The notes under the pieces are model-generated. The model had not been told where the DNA came from. It searched no databases and saw only the letters and a program-made list of their open reading frames with translations. This document shows, piece by piece, positions 7,932 to 13,923 of a stretch of DNA of 14,208 nt. Positions within the stretch are counted from its first letter, which is position 1, and every line of letters begins with the position of its first letter. This DNA is from Minisyncoccota bacterium (GTDB taxonomy: Bacteria; Patescibacteriota; Minisyncoccia; Phycocordibacterales; CAIJYI01), in assembly GCA_023229825.1 (NCBI GenBank), contig JALNYN010000030.1:1-14208 (forward strand), in the 5' to 3' direction. The translations under genes and the position numbers were made by a program.

Positions 7932-8447
7932 TTATGATTTCGGACGTAACTCTTTCACCAGCCCGTCCACGGCTTTCAAAAACGCATCGGGGTTCATCGG
8001 ACATCCGGGGACTTGGGCATCGACGGTTACGACATCGGAAAGTTTGAGAACGCTCGGGAGCGCGCCGAACCTATCGATGAGAAATTGGATCTCGGCTTTT
8101 TGCGCCTCGGTAAAAGTATTGCGCTGACCGGCGGGAAGCCCAATACACGCGCAAGCTCCGATAGCCACCAGCTTTTTTGTTTTGCTCCGGATTTCTTTTA
8201 CTTTTTCCTCCTGATCGGGCCCGGCAATAGCTCCTTCTATAAAAGCGATGTCCAATTCGTCTAAGATATTGTTCGATTTGAGCACGCGCGCATGCCGAAA
8301 GTCGAACATCTTTTTCCAGTCTTGCCAATGCTCATTCATGATCTCCGTCATAATGACCGTACTATCCTCGCAGCAAGAGAAGGAAAACCATCCTATTTTG
8401 ATCTTTTCTTGCCCTGAGCTTGTCGATTGGGTTTCTTGTGTTTCCAT
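7932..8447 (-). CDS. [NiFe] hydrogenase small subunit, soluble group-3-like, with altered first cluster motif
   Basis: 171 residues, the short form that holds only the proximal [4Fe-4S] cluster. Recognised family segments: IGWFSFSCCEDS (18-29), the IEGAI strand (70-74; family VEGSV), VAIGACACIG (94-103; family GxC) and VPGCPMNP (147-154; family GCPP). In place of the usual CxGC the first motif reads C25-C26-E27-D28, so the second canonical cysteine position is Asp and an adjacent cysteine is present. C99, C101 and C149 are the other candidate ligands. There is no Tat signal and no medial or distal cluster domain, so it is cytosolic. It should pass electrons between the catalytic subunit and a redox partner not found in this window. 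It is the first gene of the minus-strand cluster; the start at 8447 leaves about 17 disordered residues before the first beta strand. No Shine-Dalgarno sequence is seen. Confidence 0.88.
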   Translation of the reverse strand: METQETQSTSSGQEKIKIGWFSFSCCEDSTVIMTEIMNEHWQDWKKMFDFRHARVLKSNNILDELDIAFIEGAIAGPDQEEKVKEIRSKTKKLVAIGACACIGLPAGQRNTFTEAQKAEIQFLIDRFGALPSVLKLSDVVTVDAQVPGCPMNPDAFLKAVDGLVKELRPKS

Positions 8448-8519
8448 GGTATTTAAAATAGAAAAAAATAAAAAATATCCACCCGTAATTTTTCTGTTTT
8501 CTTATTTTTCTATTAGACC

Positions 8520-8641
8520 CTTTCAAAAGTCGCCTGTCGTCATCCCGGGCAACGACCCGGGATCCACGTTATTTATCGTACGACGTGGATTCCGGATCAA
8601 GTCCGGAATGACGGTATGTCAAAAACAACGATTTTTGAAAG
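8520..8641. repeat. REP/MITE-like palindromic element, copy 1
   Basis: The 122-bp element begins CTTTCAAAAGTCG and ends CGATTTTTGAAAG (near-perfect terminal inverted repeats). Inside are two hairpins, TCCCGGG-caacga-CCCGGGA and TTCCGGA-tcaag-TCCGGAA, joined by the complementary pairs CGTCAT/ATGACG and CCACG/CGTGG, giving a cruciform. It fills most of the gap between the divergent hydrogenase and GXGXG genes. A second copy is at 9722-9840. Similar GTCATTCCGG palindromes are widespread REP-type repeats in bacteria (from memory). The remainder of 8448-8833 shows only a promoter for the plus-strand gene. Confidence 0.88.
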
Positions 8642-8771
8642 AGCTCTATTGATTTTATTAACTTTTAGTAACATGGACATTATAACAAAAAAATAGAAAT
8701 TTGAAACAATTTGCTTTTTGTCGTCCGCATACCAATACATATACAAGATACTTATACCCCGTTGTGTGTTT

Positions 8772-8800
8772 TTGTCTTTTCATTCTTGCGGGTGTATTAT
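8772..8800 (+). promoter_or_regulatory. Sigma-70-type promoter of the GXGXG-domain gene
   Basis: TTGTCT (8772-8777), 17-nt spacer, TATTAT (8795-8800). Expected start is near 8807, giving a ~27-nt leader before ATG 8834. Two other promoters in the window share the same -10 box and spacing, which supports the call. Confidence 0.6.
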
Positions 8801-8833
8801 AGAGGCAACGTTATAGGGCTAACAAAATATCTT

Positions 8834-9694
8834 ATGCATTTTGAAGGAAACGGCGAAGAATTTCTCTCGCCAAAAACAAATTCAGAGACACAAAAAGAAG
8901 AAGAAAAAGCCGTCGAACCGTCGCCGGTGGAAATCCCAGAAGGCAAAGAATATATAGAAGATGTCACCGATGCCATAGCGCACGAGATCGCGAAGAACGA
9001 AAAGTCTTGGGCTGTCATGTACCCAGAGGAAAAAGACGAAAAAATAAAAGAAACCGTGCTTCCTCTTGCCACCGGTGTTTCTAATGAGGATGCCCGATTG
9101 TTTATCTCATCGCTCGCGACAAAATTATATCATGCGGATGCTGCGATTTCCGGACCGGCTATTTCATTCCTGTGTGGGATCTTTTCAATGCGGACCGAAG
9201 GAGCACCTTCTGATGAGGACAGGAAATCGGAACCAACATCCATTACCCTCTCCGAAGACCAAACGAATGAAAGATCCGATTGGCTGGGATACCGGCTCAA
9301 GGGACCGATCACTTTTCGCGCAAAAGGCAGTGTGGGACGATGGGTCGGAGGCTGTATGGAAAGCGGTGATCTTATTATCGAAGGAAATTCCGGGTACGAA
9401 ACGGGAAATAAAATGACCGGAGGAAAAATTACCGTGGAAGGAAATACCGGAGATTGGCTAGGACATTTTCAAGAGGGTGGAGAAATAACCGTCCTCGGAA
9501 ATGCGGGAGATTTCACAGCAAAAAACATGAAAAACGGCGTGCTTCGTGTAGAAGGAACGGCCGTCTCCTTCGACAAAACCGCTTTTATGGAAGAAAATCA
9601 CGGATCGATCTGGTACCAAGGCAAACACATCTGGGAAAATGGAAAATTCACGGAAGAAGGACAGAGTATGAAAGATTCAGGGGAAATTCCTTAA
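8834..9694 (+). CDS. Stand-alone GXGXG (glutamate synthase C-terminal/FwdC-like) beta-helix protein
   Basis: 286 residues from ATG 8834. The frame is open further upstream to 8711, but the promoter at 8772-8800 and the membrane-like, non-conserved extension argue for 8834. Residues 155-245 form a right-handed beta-helix with a ~19-20-residue repeat: GSVGRWVGGCMESG / GNSGYETGNKMTGG / GNTGDWLGHFQEGG / GNAGDFTAKNMKNG, each followed by a strand such as KITVEGN. This is the pattern of the GXGXG domain in the glutamate synthase large subunit and formylmethanofuran dehydrogenase subunit C. Here the catalytic domains of both are absent. The first 45 residues are charged and disordered; residues 45-120 are a helical region of unknown type. 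No signal peptide or TM. Function unknown; a structural scaffold or assembly role is inferred. The gene lies alone between two copies of a palindromic repeat. Confidence 0.82.
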   Translation: MHFEGNGEEFLSPKTNSETQKEEEKAVEPSPVEIPEGKEYIEDVTDAIAHEIAKNEKSWAVMYPEEKDEKIKETVLPLATGVSNEDARLFISSLATKLYHADAAISGPAISFLCGIFSMRTEGAPSDEDRKSEPTSITLSEDQTNERSDWLGYRLKGPITFRAKGSVGRWVGGCMESGDLIIEGNSGYETGNKMTGGKITVEGNTGDWLGHFQEGGEITVLGNAGDFTAKNMKNGVLRVEGTAVSFDKTAFMEENHGSIWYQGKHIWENGKFTEEGQSMKDSGEIP

Positions 9695-9721
9695 AAAAGG
9701 ATGTAAAAAAACACTAGACCT

Positions 9722-9840
9722 CTTTCAAAGGTCGCCCGTCGTCATCCCGGGCAACGACCCGGGATCCACGTTGCCGTCAACAAACGTGGATTCCGGATCA
9801 AGTCCGGAATGACGAAATAATAAAAACGGACTTTTGAAAG
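9722..9840. repeat. REP/MITE-like palindromic element, copy 2
   Basis: The 119-bp element has the same orientation and layout as copy 1: CTTTCAAAGGTCG at the left end, CGGACTTTTGAAAG at the right end, the identical core hairpins CCCGGGcaacgaCCCGGG and TCCGGAtcaagTCCGGA, and a different central loop (TTGCCGTCAACAA). It begins 27 nt after the GXGXG gene stop codon. There is no T-run after either hairpin, so it is not a classical intrinsic terminator. Confidence 0.88.
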
Positions 9841-9916
9841 ATATCGAATTCCCAATTCTCACAAAAATTTTGACATTTTATTGGAAATTGGTAATTAGAA
9901 ATTAATTTTAAATCAT

Positions 9917-10090
9917 ATGTCTATGGAAACTTTTACGGCTCCGCACGGAGATTTTGAAACGATCGCAAAAATGCATTTAAAGGACGGGCACCCGGAAGAA
10001 GCGCAAAAACTCATGGAAAGCGCGATAAGAGTAGGCCGCGATGATGACGCAAAAAAAATAGAAGGAATGCTCGGCGCTTTCCAAAATTAG
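9917..10090 (+). CDS. Small helical protein, 57 aa, function unknown
   Basis: ATG 9917 to TAG 10088-10090; an alternative start is the Met at residue 3. The sequence begins MSMETFTAPHGDFETIAKMH and continues with two amphipathic helices (KDGHPEEAQKLMESAIRVGR and DDAKKIEGMLGAF) that look like a single TPR-like helical hairpin. Soluble, slightly acidic, no cysteine. I do not recognise a family. Support for a real gene comes from sensible composition and an intrinsic terminator starting 4 nt after the stop codon. No Shine-Dalgarno sequence is visible, as elsewhere in the window. Confidence 0.7.
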   Translation: MSMETFTAPHGDFETIAKMHLKDGHPEEAQKLMESAIRVGRDDDAKKIEGMLGAFQN

Positions 10091-10094
10091 CAAC

Positions 10095-10125
10095 AAAAAA
10101 TCTCATCCGACGGACGAGATTTTTT
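10095..10125 (+). terminator. Intrinsic terminator after the 57-aa gene
   Basis: AAAAAATCTC (10095-10104) pairs with GAGATTTTTT (10116-10125); after one mismatch a further 3 bp close a GAC loop. The A/T tracts make it symmetrical, so it could also act on the minus strand. It starts 4 nt after the TAG stop. Confidence 0.8.
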
Positions 10126-10280
10126 GTTTAATACGAGACATACAGGTCACATTCTGATAATCAGTGAATAGATAGGTCAATACTGTCGTCAAACTAAATA
10201 ATTTCCAATTTCTAATATCCAATTTCCAATAAAATGTCTAATGAATAAATGTCAAAAGTCGCCGTTCATTGGAAATTATT

Positions 10281-10440
10281 CGTCGCCGGAGCGGGTTTGC
10301 CACCGCCTGCGGGCGGGGTCACGCTTGCGAGCGGCGATAACCCGGTCCGAAACGTTGGTAATTTCGCTACGAATTTTGTGTGATTCAAAAAGAAGTGAGA
10401 CATTTCAAACGTTTCGGTTCGGGGTACAACCCCGAACCGG
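10281..10440. repeat. Dispersed palindromic element (second family), copy 1
   Basis: It starts CGTCGCCGGAGC, carries a stem CGGGTT...AACCCG closed by CGGA...TCCG, then CGAAACGTT, a spacer ending AGTGAGACATTTCAAA, and CGTTTCGGTTCGGGG. It ends in a 10-bp hairpin (CGGTTCGGGG 10415-10424, loop TACAA, CCCCGAACCG 10430-10439). A homologous element lies at 13924-14032. The inside of the first stem holds extra GC-rich sequence (10298-10340) with its own small hairpin. This covers most of the otherwise gene-free 10126-10482 gap. No T-run follows, so it is not a clear terminator for the permease gene. Confidence 0.75.
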
Positions 10441-10482
10441 CCAACTAAATGACGGGAAGGCAATGCTAATTTTAATAAGAAA

Positions 10483-12807
10483 TTACGACAGTTTTCTCAA
10501 GAACGTCTCCCACTTCGCTTCCACCAACCCCTGATGACCTCGAACGATCATGACCGATGCATCCACATGCTTTGCGAGAAGTTCCGGAATGGCTCCCATT
10601 CGTATCTCCCTCAAGATATGCGGACCGGAGGCGCTGATAATAACGAGCTTCTCCTCTTTTTGGAAATTGGCTTCTTTAACGATCGCCATAATGATCGATT
10701 TCGCCGGAACGATCTTTATTTCTTCAAAATCGGACCGCTGGCGCCCGATAGTAGTAAGCAATCTTTCAGTCAGATCGCCGCTTCCGGTATCCTTCTGATT
10801 CGGAGGCACAACGGAGATAAGCTTCATCTTCGGCTGAAAAGTCGTTTTTATCGCGTCGAGTATCTCGCCGGTGAGAGAAAGATACGGATTGCCAAGATGC
10901 AGCTCTTTTGCGAGAAGTACCGACTTAATGTTTTGCGGATTTTTAACCAAAAGAAGATCGATATTCGTTTCGCGAAGGATGCGGTCGATCTTGCTTCCAA
11001 ATACCACCCCTTTCGTCGCACTATATCCGCCCCACGTAAGAAGCAGCATGTCGCATTCTTCCATTTTTATAACCTCGAGCAAAGAATCCACCGTATCGCG
11101 TCCGACCATGGCAAGACTATGCAGATTGATATCTTTTTCTCTCGGCGTAGCGCGGTTATATTCTTGAACCCATTGTTTCAGATGTTCGAACACGTGCTGA
11201 TCGCGCGTCATCGTCGCGCCGTCAACGAGCGAAAGCGGGCGCGGGATCGTATGTACGGTTACGGCAATGATCTCACCGTGATACTTGCTGGCAATGGCAA
11301 ACGCCAAAGTCGAAAGATTTTTCAGTTCTTCAATACTTATGGTCGACGAAACCGGCATGAGGATCCGCCTTCCGGTTTTCGGAACGACCCGTACCGCTTC
11401 TTCATAGACGATCTCATTCTCAAAGGTCTCGCGGCTTTGGTTTTTCGCGTAGCTGAAATAATTGATGAGCCCGATGAGCGACCAGAATATTGTAACGATC
11501 CACGCAACGGGGTTGACGTTGAGCATCGTCAGAGCGAGAAGGAAATATATGACGGTTGCCAAGATCGGAATGAACGGAAATAAAGGTATCTTATAAGCCC
11601 ATTTCGTTTTGGGATATTTGAAATGAATGACGATCCCAGCGACGTTCAATTGCATAAAAAGAAGTACGAAGAGGAGCGATGCCGCCGAGGCAACATCAAA
11701 GAGAGGAAGCGTCATCACCATGGCGCAGATCAGAACGACGGAAATGATAACGGCAAAATGGGGAGTGAAATTGGTTTTATGGATCTTCGACAGATGCGAC
11801 CAGAAATTTTTGTCGCGAGCGAGAGCAAAGACGACGTGGCTTGAAGAAAATATAGTCGTGTTGAGGGCGGCAAGATTGGCAAAGAGCCCGCCCATGGCGA
11901 GGATGATCGCTCCGAAAGGCATAAACGCCCTTGCTGATTCCACGATAGCACCTTCCTTAAAACTGCCGAGCATCTGCCAAACCGGACCCCCCGTGGAAGA
12001 CGTGGCTCCGATAATGATGACGCTCAAAAGAATGTAAATGGACGAAACAACGGCCCACGAAGTAAAGAGCCCGATCTTAATATCCCGAACCGGATTTTTG
12101 GTTTCTTCGCCCGCCTGAACTTGGATCTCCGAGCCTTCAAAGGCAATATAATAAAAACTCGCGGCTGCGATGATACCAAATAATCCGGACGGAAGAAGCG
12201 GCTGAAAATTCGCAAAGGGATGCGGCGACAATGACATGACTTTGATACCGAAATAGGCGTAAGCGGCCAGAACCGCAAGCAGAGCGACGGTTATATAATT
12301 TCCAATGCTTCCCGTCGTTTTTGCCCCTCTCCAATTGATATACCCAAAAAAGATAACCATGACGATCGCCGCCATTTTTTCGCCGGAAAAAAATCCGGAT
12401 GTCTCGAAAAAATTCATGTTGAACATGTTTAGTATCCACACGGCATAATATCCAAAAGAAAGAGCGTAAACGCCGCACGCCGCAGCGTGAGCAAACCACG
12501 AAAGCCAGCCGGACAAGAATCCTTGGAAATTTCCAAGACCTTTTCGCACCCAAAGATATCCCCCGCCAGCTTCGGGAAACGTAGTACCAAGGGCAACGTA
12601 CATCTGCAAATTAAGAAAAGCGACGAACGCGCCGAGGATCATCGACAAAAAAAGTCCGGGACCAACGAGAGCGATGGTCGGACCAAGCAAAGAAAATATA
12701 CCTCCTCCGAGCAGTGAGCCGATCCCGATAAACACGATGGAAAACGGACCGAGCGTTTTTGCCATCTTTACTTCATACTGCCCCGATGCGATTGGTTGCT
12801 TACTCAT
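10483..12807 (-). CDS. APC-superfamily amino acid permease fused to two universal stress protein domains
   Basis: 774 residues. Residues ~15-455 form about 12 hydrophobic helices. TM1 has the unwound substrate-site motif GIGSLLGGGIFSLLG and TM6 carries YIAFEGSEIQ, both typical of APC (LeuT-fold) transporters; PEAGGGYLWVRKGLG is the TM2-TM3 family signature. Two cytosolic USP domains follow, at about 477-610 and 617-765. The first ends with a G-9x-GS nucleotide-loop pattern (GYSATKGVVFGS); the second has a weaker GPHILREIRMGA version. APC-USP fusions are known in bacteria and archaea; the USP part is thought to sense nucleotide or energy state. Proton- or sodium-coupled amino acid uptake is inferred; the substrate is not predictable from sequence. 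For a host likely unable to make its amino acids, this would be an important importer. It is monocistronic, with its own promoter. Confidence 0.93.
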   Translation of the reverse strand: MSKQPIASGQYEVKMAKTLGPFSIVFIGIGSLLGGGIFSLLGPTIALVGPGLFLSMILGAFVAFLNLQMYVALGTTFPEAGGGYLWVRKGLGNFQGFLSGWLSWFAHAAACGVYALSFGYYAVWILNMFNMNFFETSGFFSGEKMAAIVMVIFFGYINWRGAKTTGSIGNYITVALLAVLAAYAYFGIKVMSLSPHPFANFQPLLPSGLFGIIAAASFYYIAFEGSEIQVQAGEETKNPVRDIKIGLFTSWAVVSSIYILLSVIIIGATSSTGGPVWQMLGSFKEGAIVESARAFMPFGAIILAMGGLFANLAALNTTIFSSSHVVFALARDKNFWSHLSKIHKTNFTPHFAVIISVVLICAMVMTLPLFDVASAASLLFVLLFMQLNVAGIVIHFKYPKTKWAYKIPLFPFIPILATVIYFLLALTMLNVNPVAWIVTIFWSLIGLINYFSYAKNQSRETFENEIVYEEAVRVVPKTGRRILMPVSSTISIEELKNLSTLAFAIASKYHGEIIAVTVHTIPRPLSLVDGATMTRDQHVFEHLKQWVQEYNRATPREKDINLHSLAMVGRDTVDSLLEVIKMEECDMLLLTWGGYSATKGVVFGSKIDRILRETNIDLLLVKNPQNIKSVLLAKELHLGNPYLSLTGEILDAIKTTFQPKMKLISVVPPNQKDTGSGDLTERLLTTIGRQRSDFEEIKIVPAKSIIMAIVKEANFQKEEKLVIISASGPHILREIRMGAIPELLAKHVDASVMIVRGHQGLVEAKWETFLRKLS

Positions 12808-12825
12808 AGTTTTAGTGGAACATAA

Positions 12826-12841
12826 TGCAGAAAAGTCTGCA
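12826..12841 (-). promoter_or_regulatory. Small hairpin in the permease leader
   Basis: A perfect 6-bp inverted repeat TGCAGA-AAAG-TCTGCA sits 19 nt before the permease start, inside the predicted ~60-nt 5' leader. It could be an operator or a leader stem; no known regulator site is recognised. Confidence 0.4.
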
Positions 12842-12874
12842 TGAAGTTTTAAAAAATAAATATTCAGTTTACGG

Positions 12875-12903
12875 ATAATAAACCGAGTGTATCATTAACT
12901 CAA
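12875..12903 (-). promoter_or_regulatory. Sigma-70-type promoter of the permease-USP gene
   Basis: On the minus strand TTGAGT (12898-12903), 17-nt spacer, TATTAT (12875-12880). Predicted start near 12868, leaving a leader of about 60 nt. The same box sequence and spacing occur at two other promoters in the window. Confidence 0.6.
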
Positions 12904-12912
12904 GTGTTAAAA

Positions 12913-13059
12913 TCATTTCGCTTCGCTCGTGCTTATAAACATATTCCCTCCTCCGCCGAAATAGTTATTGGAAAAAGCCACGCCGAGCAGGCTGAAAATA
13001 ATGATCAAGATAAAACCGAATAAAAATTTAAAAAAGGTTTTATTAAAAACAGATCCCAT
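12913..13059 (-). CDS. Small single-pass membrane protein, 48 aa, function unknown
   Basis: ATG 13059 to TGA 12913-12915. The start MGSVFNKTFFKF is followed by a single hydrophobic helix (FGFILIIIFSLLGVAFS, about residues 14-30), then a glycine-rich turn (NNYFGGGGNMF) and a polar tail ISTSEAK. Positive residues before the helix suggest N-in, C-out topology; it could also be an uncleaved signal anchor. A possible promoter TTGTTG (13090-13095), 16-nt spacer, TATTAT (13068-13073) places transcription start almost at the ATG. It reads in the same direction as the permease gene 106 nt downstream, which has its own promoter. I do not recognise a family. It is the only gene here ending in TGA. Confidence 0.55.
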   Translation of the reverse strand: MGSVFNKTFFKFLFGFILIIIFSLLGVAFSNNYFGGGGNMFISTSEAK

Positions 13060-13174
13060 GTGTATTCATAATAATAACACACAAGAGCACAACAAGCACG
13101 GGAGAAATGCACAGAACGGAAACACTTTGATCGGTTGATCTGAATTGCTCCACGCTAATTTAATTAGCAAAATA

Positions 13175-13768
13175 TTATAACGCCTTTATTACTGAAGAAA
13201 ATTCGACAACCTCCGCATTCCTGATGAGGATAGTGCGATTCGTATTGTAGGAAAGTCCTTTATTTGGTTGAGTTTCAAAACCAAGATACACGCATTGAAC
13301 AAAACGCTTTTTTACCTCGTTGACCGCAGGTTGCAAATCAGAGTCGGAACTGCCGAGAACCATTTCTTCCGCTTTTTTATCGCACGCAAAAGAAACCATA
13401 TCTACCGCGATCTTCACGTCAACGCCTTTTTCTTTAAAAACAAGCACTGGTTTCTCTGAAAAAATATTTTCCATTTGACCTCTTACTCTGCCGGAAAGAA
13501 TAACCTCAAATCCCTGCTTTTCCAAATGGGTCTTGAGGAGACGCTGTTCTTCGATTAACAGCTTTGATTTTTCACGAGTTTGTTCATGTTCAACTATTTT
13601 AGCGAAGTAAAAAATCTTTCGATCTATCTCCATGCCGGCAAGAACCTTTTCAAGCAACCCTTTAAAATCATATTCGTACCAATTCGGTTTTTCCTTTTTT
13701 TCATGGCGAAAAACAGAGGACATTTTCCCTTTAAAATTTTCGCCGTCGATAAGCAGTATTCTTTGCAT
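13175..13768 (-). CDS. NYN-domain (PIN-like, LabA/DUF88) putative nuclease
   Basis: 197 residues from ATG 13768. An in-frame ATG at 13819 would add 17 residues (MRIRWGFSLFYSKIRIR) but would lie inside the terminator hairpin upstream, so 13768 is chosen. Acidic active-site residues typical of NYN/PIN-fold nucleases are visible: ILLIDGENF (4-12; D8, N11), EKGVDVKIAVDM (113-124; D117, D123) and GSSDSDLQP (139-147; D142, D144). The family is thought to cleave RNA with a divalent metal; the substrate here is unknown. No signal peptide or TM. The leader contains a promoter followed by an intrinsic terminator, suggesting attenuated expression. Neighbouring genes give no further hint. Confidence 0.85.
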   Translation of the reverse strand: MQRILLIDGENFKGKMSSVFRHEKKEKPNWYEYDFKGLLEKVLAGMEIDRKIFYFAKIVEHEQTREKSKLLIEEQRLLKTHLEKQGFEVILSGRVRGQMENIFSEKPVLVFKEKGVDVKIAVDMVSFACDKKAEEMVLGSSDSDLQPAVNEVKKRFVQCVYLGFETQPNKGLSYNTNRTILIRNAEVVEFSSVIKAL

Positions 13769-13797
13769 GCGTATCCGTATTTTACTATAAAACAACG

Positions 13798-13836
13798 AAA
13801 AACCCCAGCGGATCCGCAAAAGCGAACTGGCTGGGG
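13798..13836 (-). terminator. Intrinsic terminator inside the NYN-gene leader
   Basis: On the minus strand CCCCAGC (13830-13836) pairs with GCTGGGG (13803-13809), a loop of 20 nt holds an inner CGC-TTTT-GCG-type stem (CGC 13822-13824 with GCG 13815-13817), and five T residues follow (13798-13802). It begins only about 7 nt after the predicted start of the promoter at 13850-13878 and ends 29 nt before the NYN ATG. The only gene it could act on is NYN or a short RNA. Confidence 0.7.
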
Positions 13837-13843
13837 CGTGTAT
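13798..13843 (-). ncRNA. Candidate ~46-nt short RNA or attenuator leader
   Basis: Defined by the predicted start (about 13843) of a near-consensus promoter and the end of the intrinsic terminator T-run at 13798. There is no ATG and no room for a leader peptide. The palindrome GCGGATCCGC (13808-13817) could pair alternatively with itself and break the terminator stem, which would allow switching. No known riboswitch or sRNA family is recognised. Confidence 0.4.
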
Positions 13844-13849
13844 ATCTGT

Positions 13850-13878
13850 ATAATAAACGATTTTATTTTAAAAGTCAA
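13850..13878 (-). promoter_or_regulatory. Strong sigma-70-type promoter upstream of the NYN gene
   Basis: On the minus strand TTGACT (13873-13878), 17-nt AT-rich spacer, TATTAT (13850-13855). This is the best -35 match in the window (5 of 6 bases to TTGACA) with optimal spacing. Confidence 0.7.
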
Positions 13879-13923
13879 GCGAAAACGCGGTAATTGCTCA
13901 CACCCCTAAAATATTCATATATT

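Larger units (their letters stand above)
9872..10238. repeat. Inverted repeat flanking the 57-aa gene
   Basis: The arms 9872-9903 and 10207-10238 are reverse complements over 32 nt with two mismatches; the first 20 nt (GACATTTTATTGGAAATTGG) are exact. Between them lie the 57-aa gene and its terminator. The right arm also forms a local 13-bp inverted repeat (AATAATTTCCAAT at 10197-10209 with ATTGGAAATTATT at 10268-10280). The left arm is preceded by TT, creating a perfect TTGACA (9870-9875), but no good -10 box follows. Confidence 0.75.

Noticed and set aside
10415..10439. Strong 10-bp hairpin as a terminator for the permease gene
   Set aside because: No T-run on either strand after the stem; it is better explained as part of the dispersed palindromic element.
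10241..10534. 97-codon open frame on the plus strand
   Set aside because: It crosses the dispersed palindromic repeat and the permease 3' end; the coding signal comes from the repeat.
10534..11583. 349-codon open frame on the plus strand
   Set aside because: Antisense to the permease-USP gene, whose motifs are clear; the translation is rich in Arg, His and Asp as expected for a shadow frame.
13154..13168. GCTAATT/AATTAGC palindrome after the NYN gene as a terminator
   Set aside because: The stem is AT-rich with a 1-nt centre and no T-run follows on the minus strand; weak evidence.
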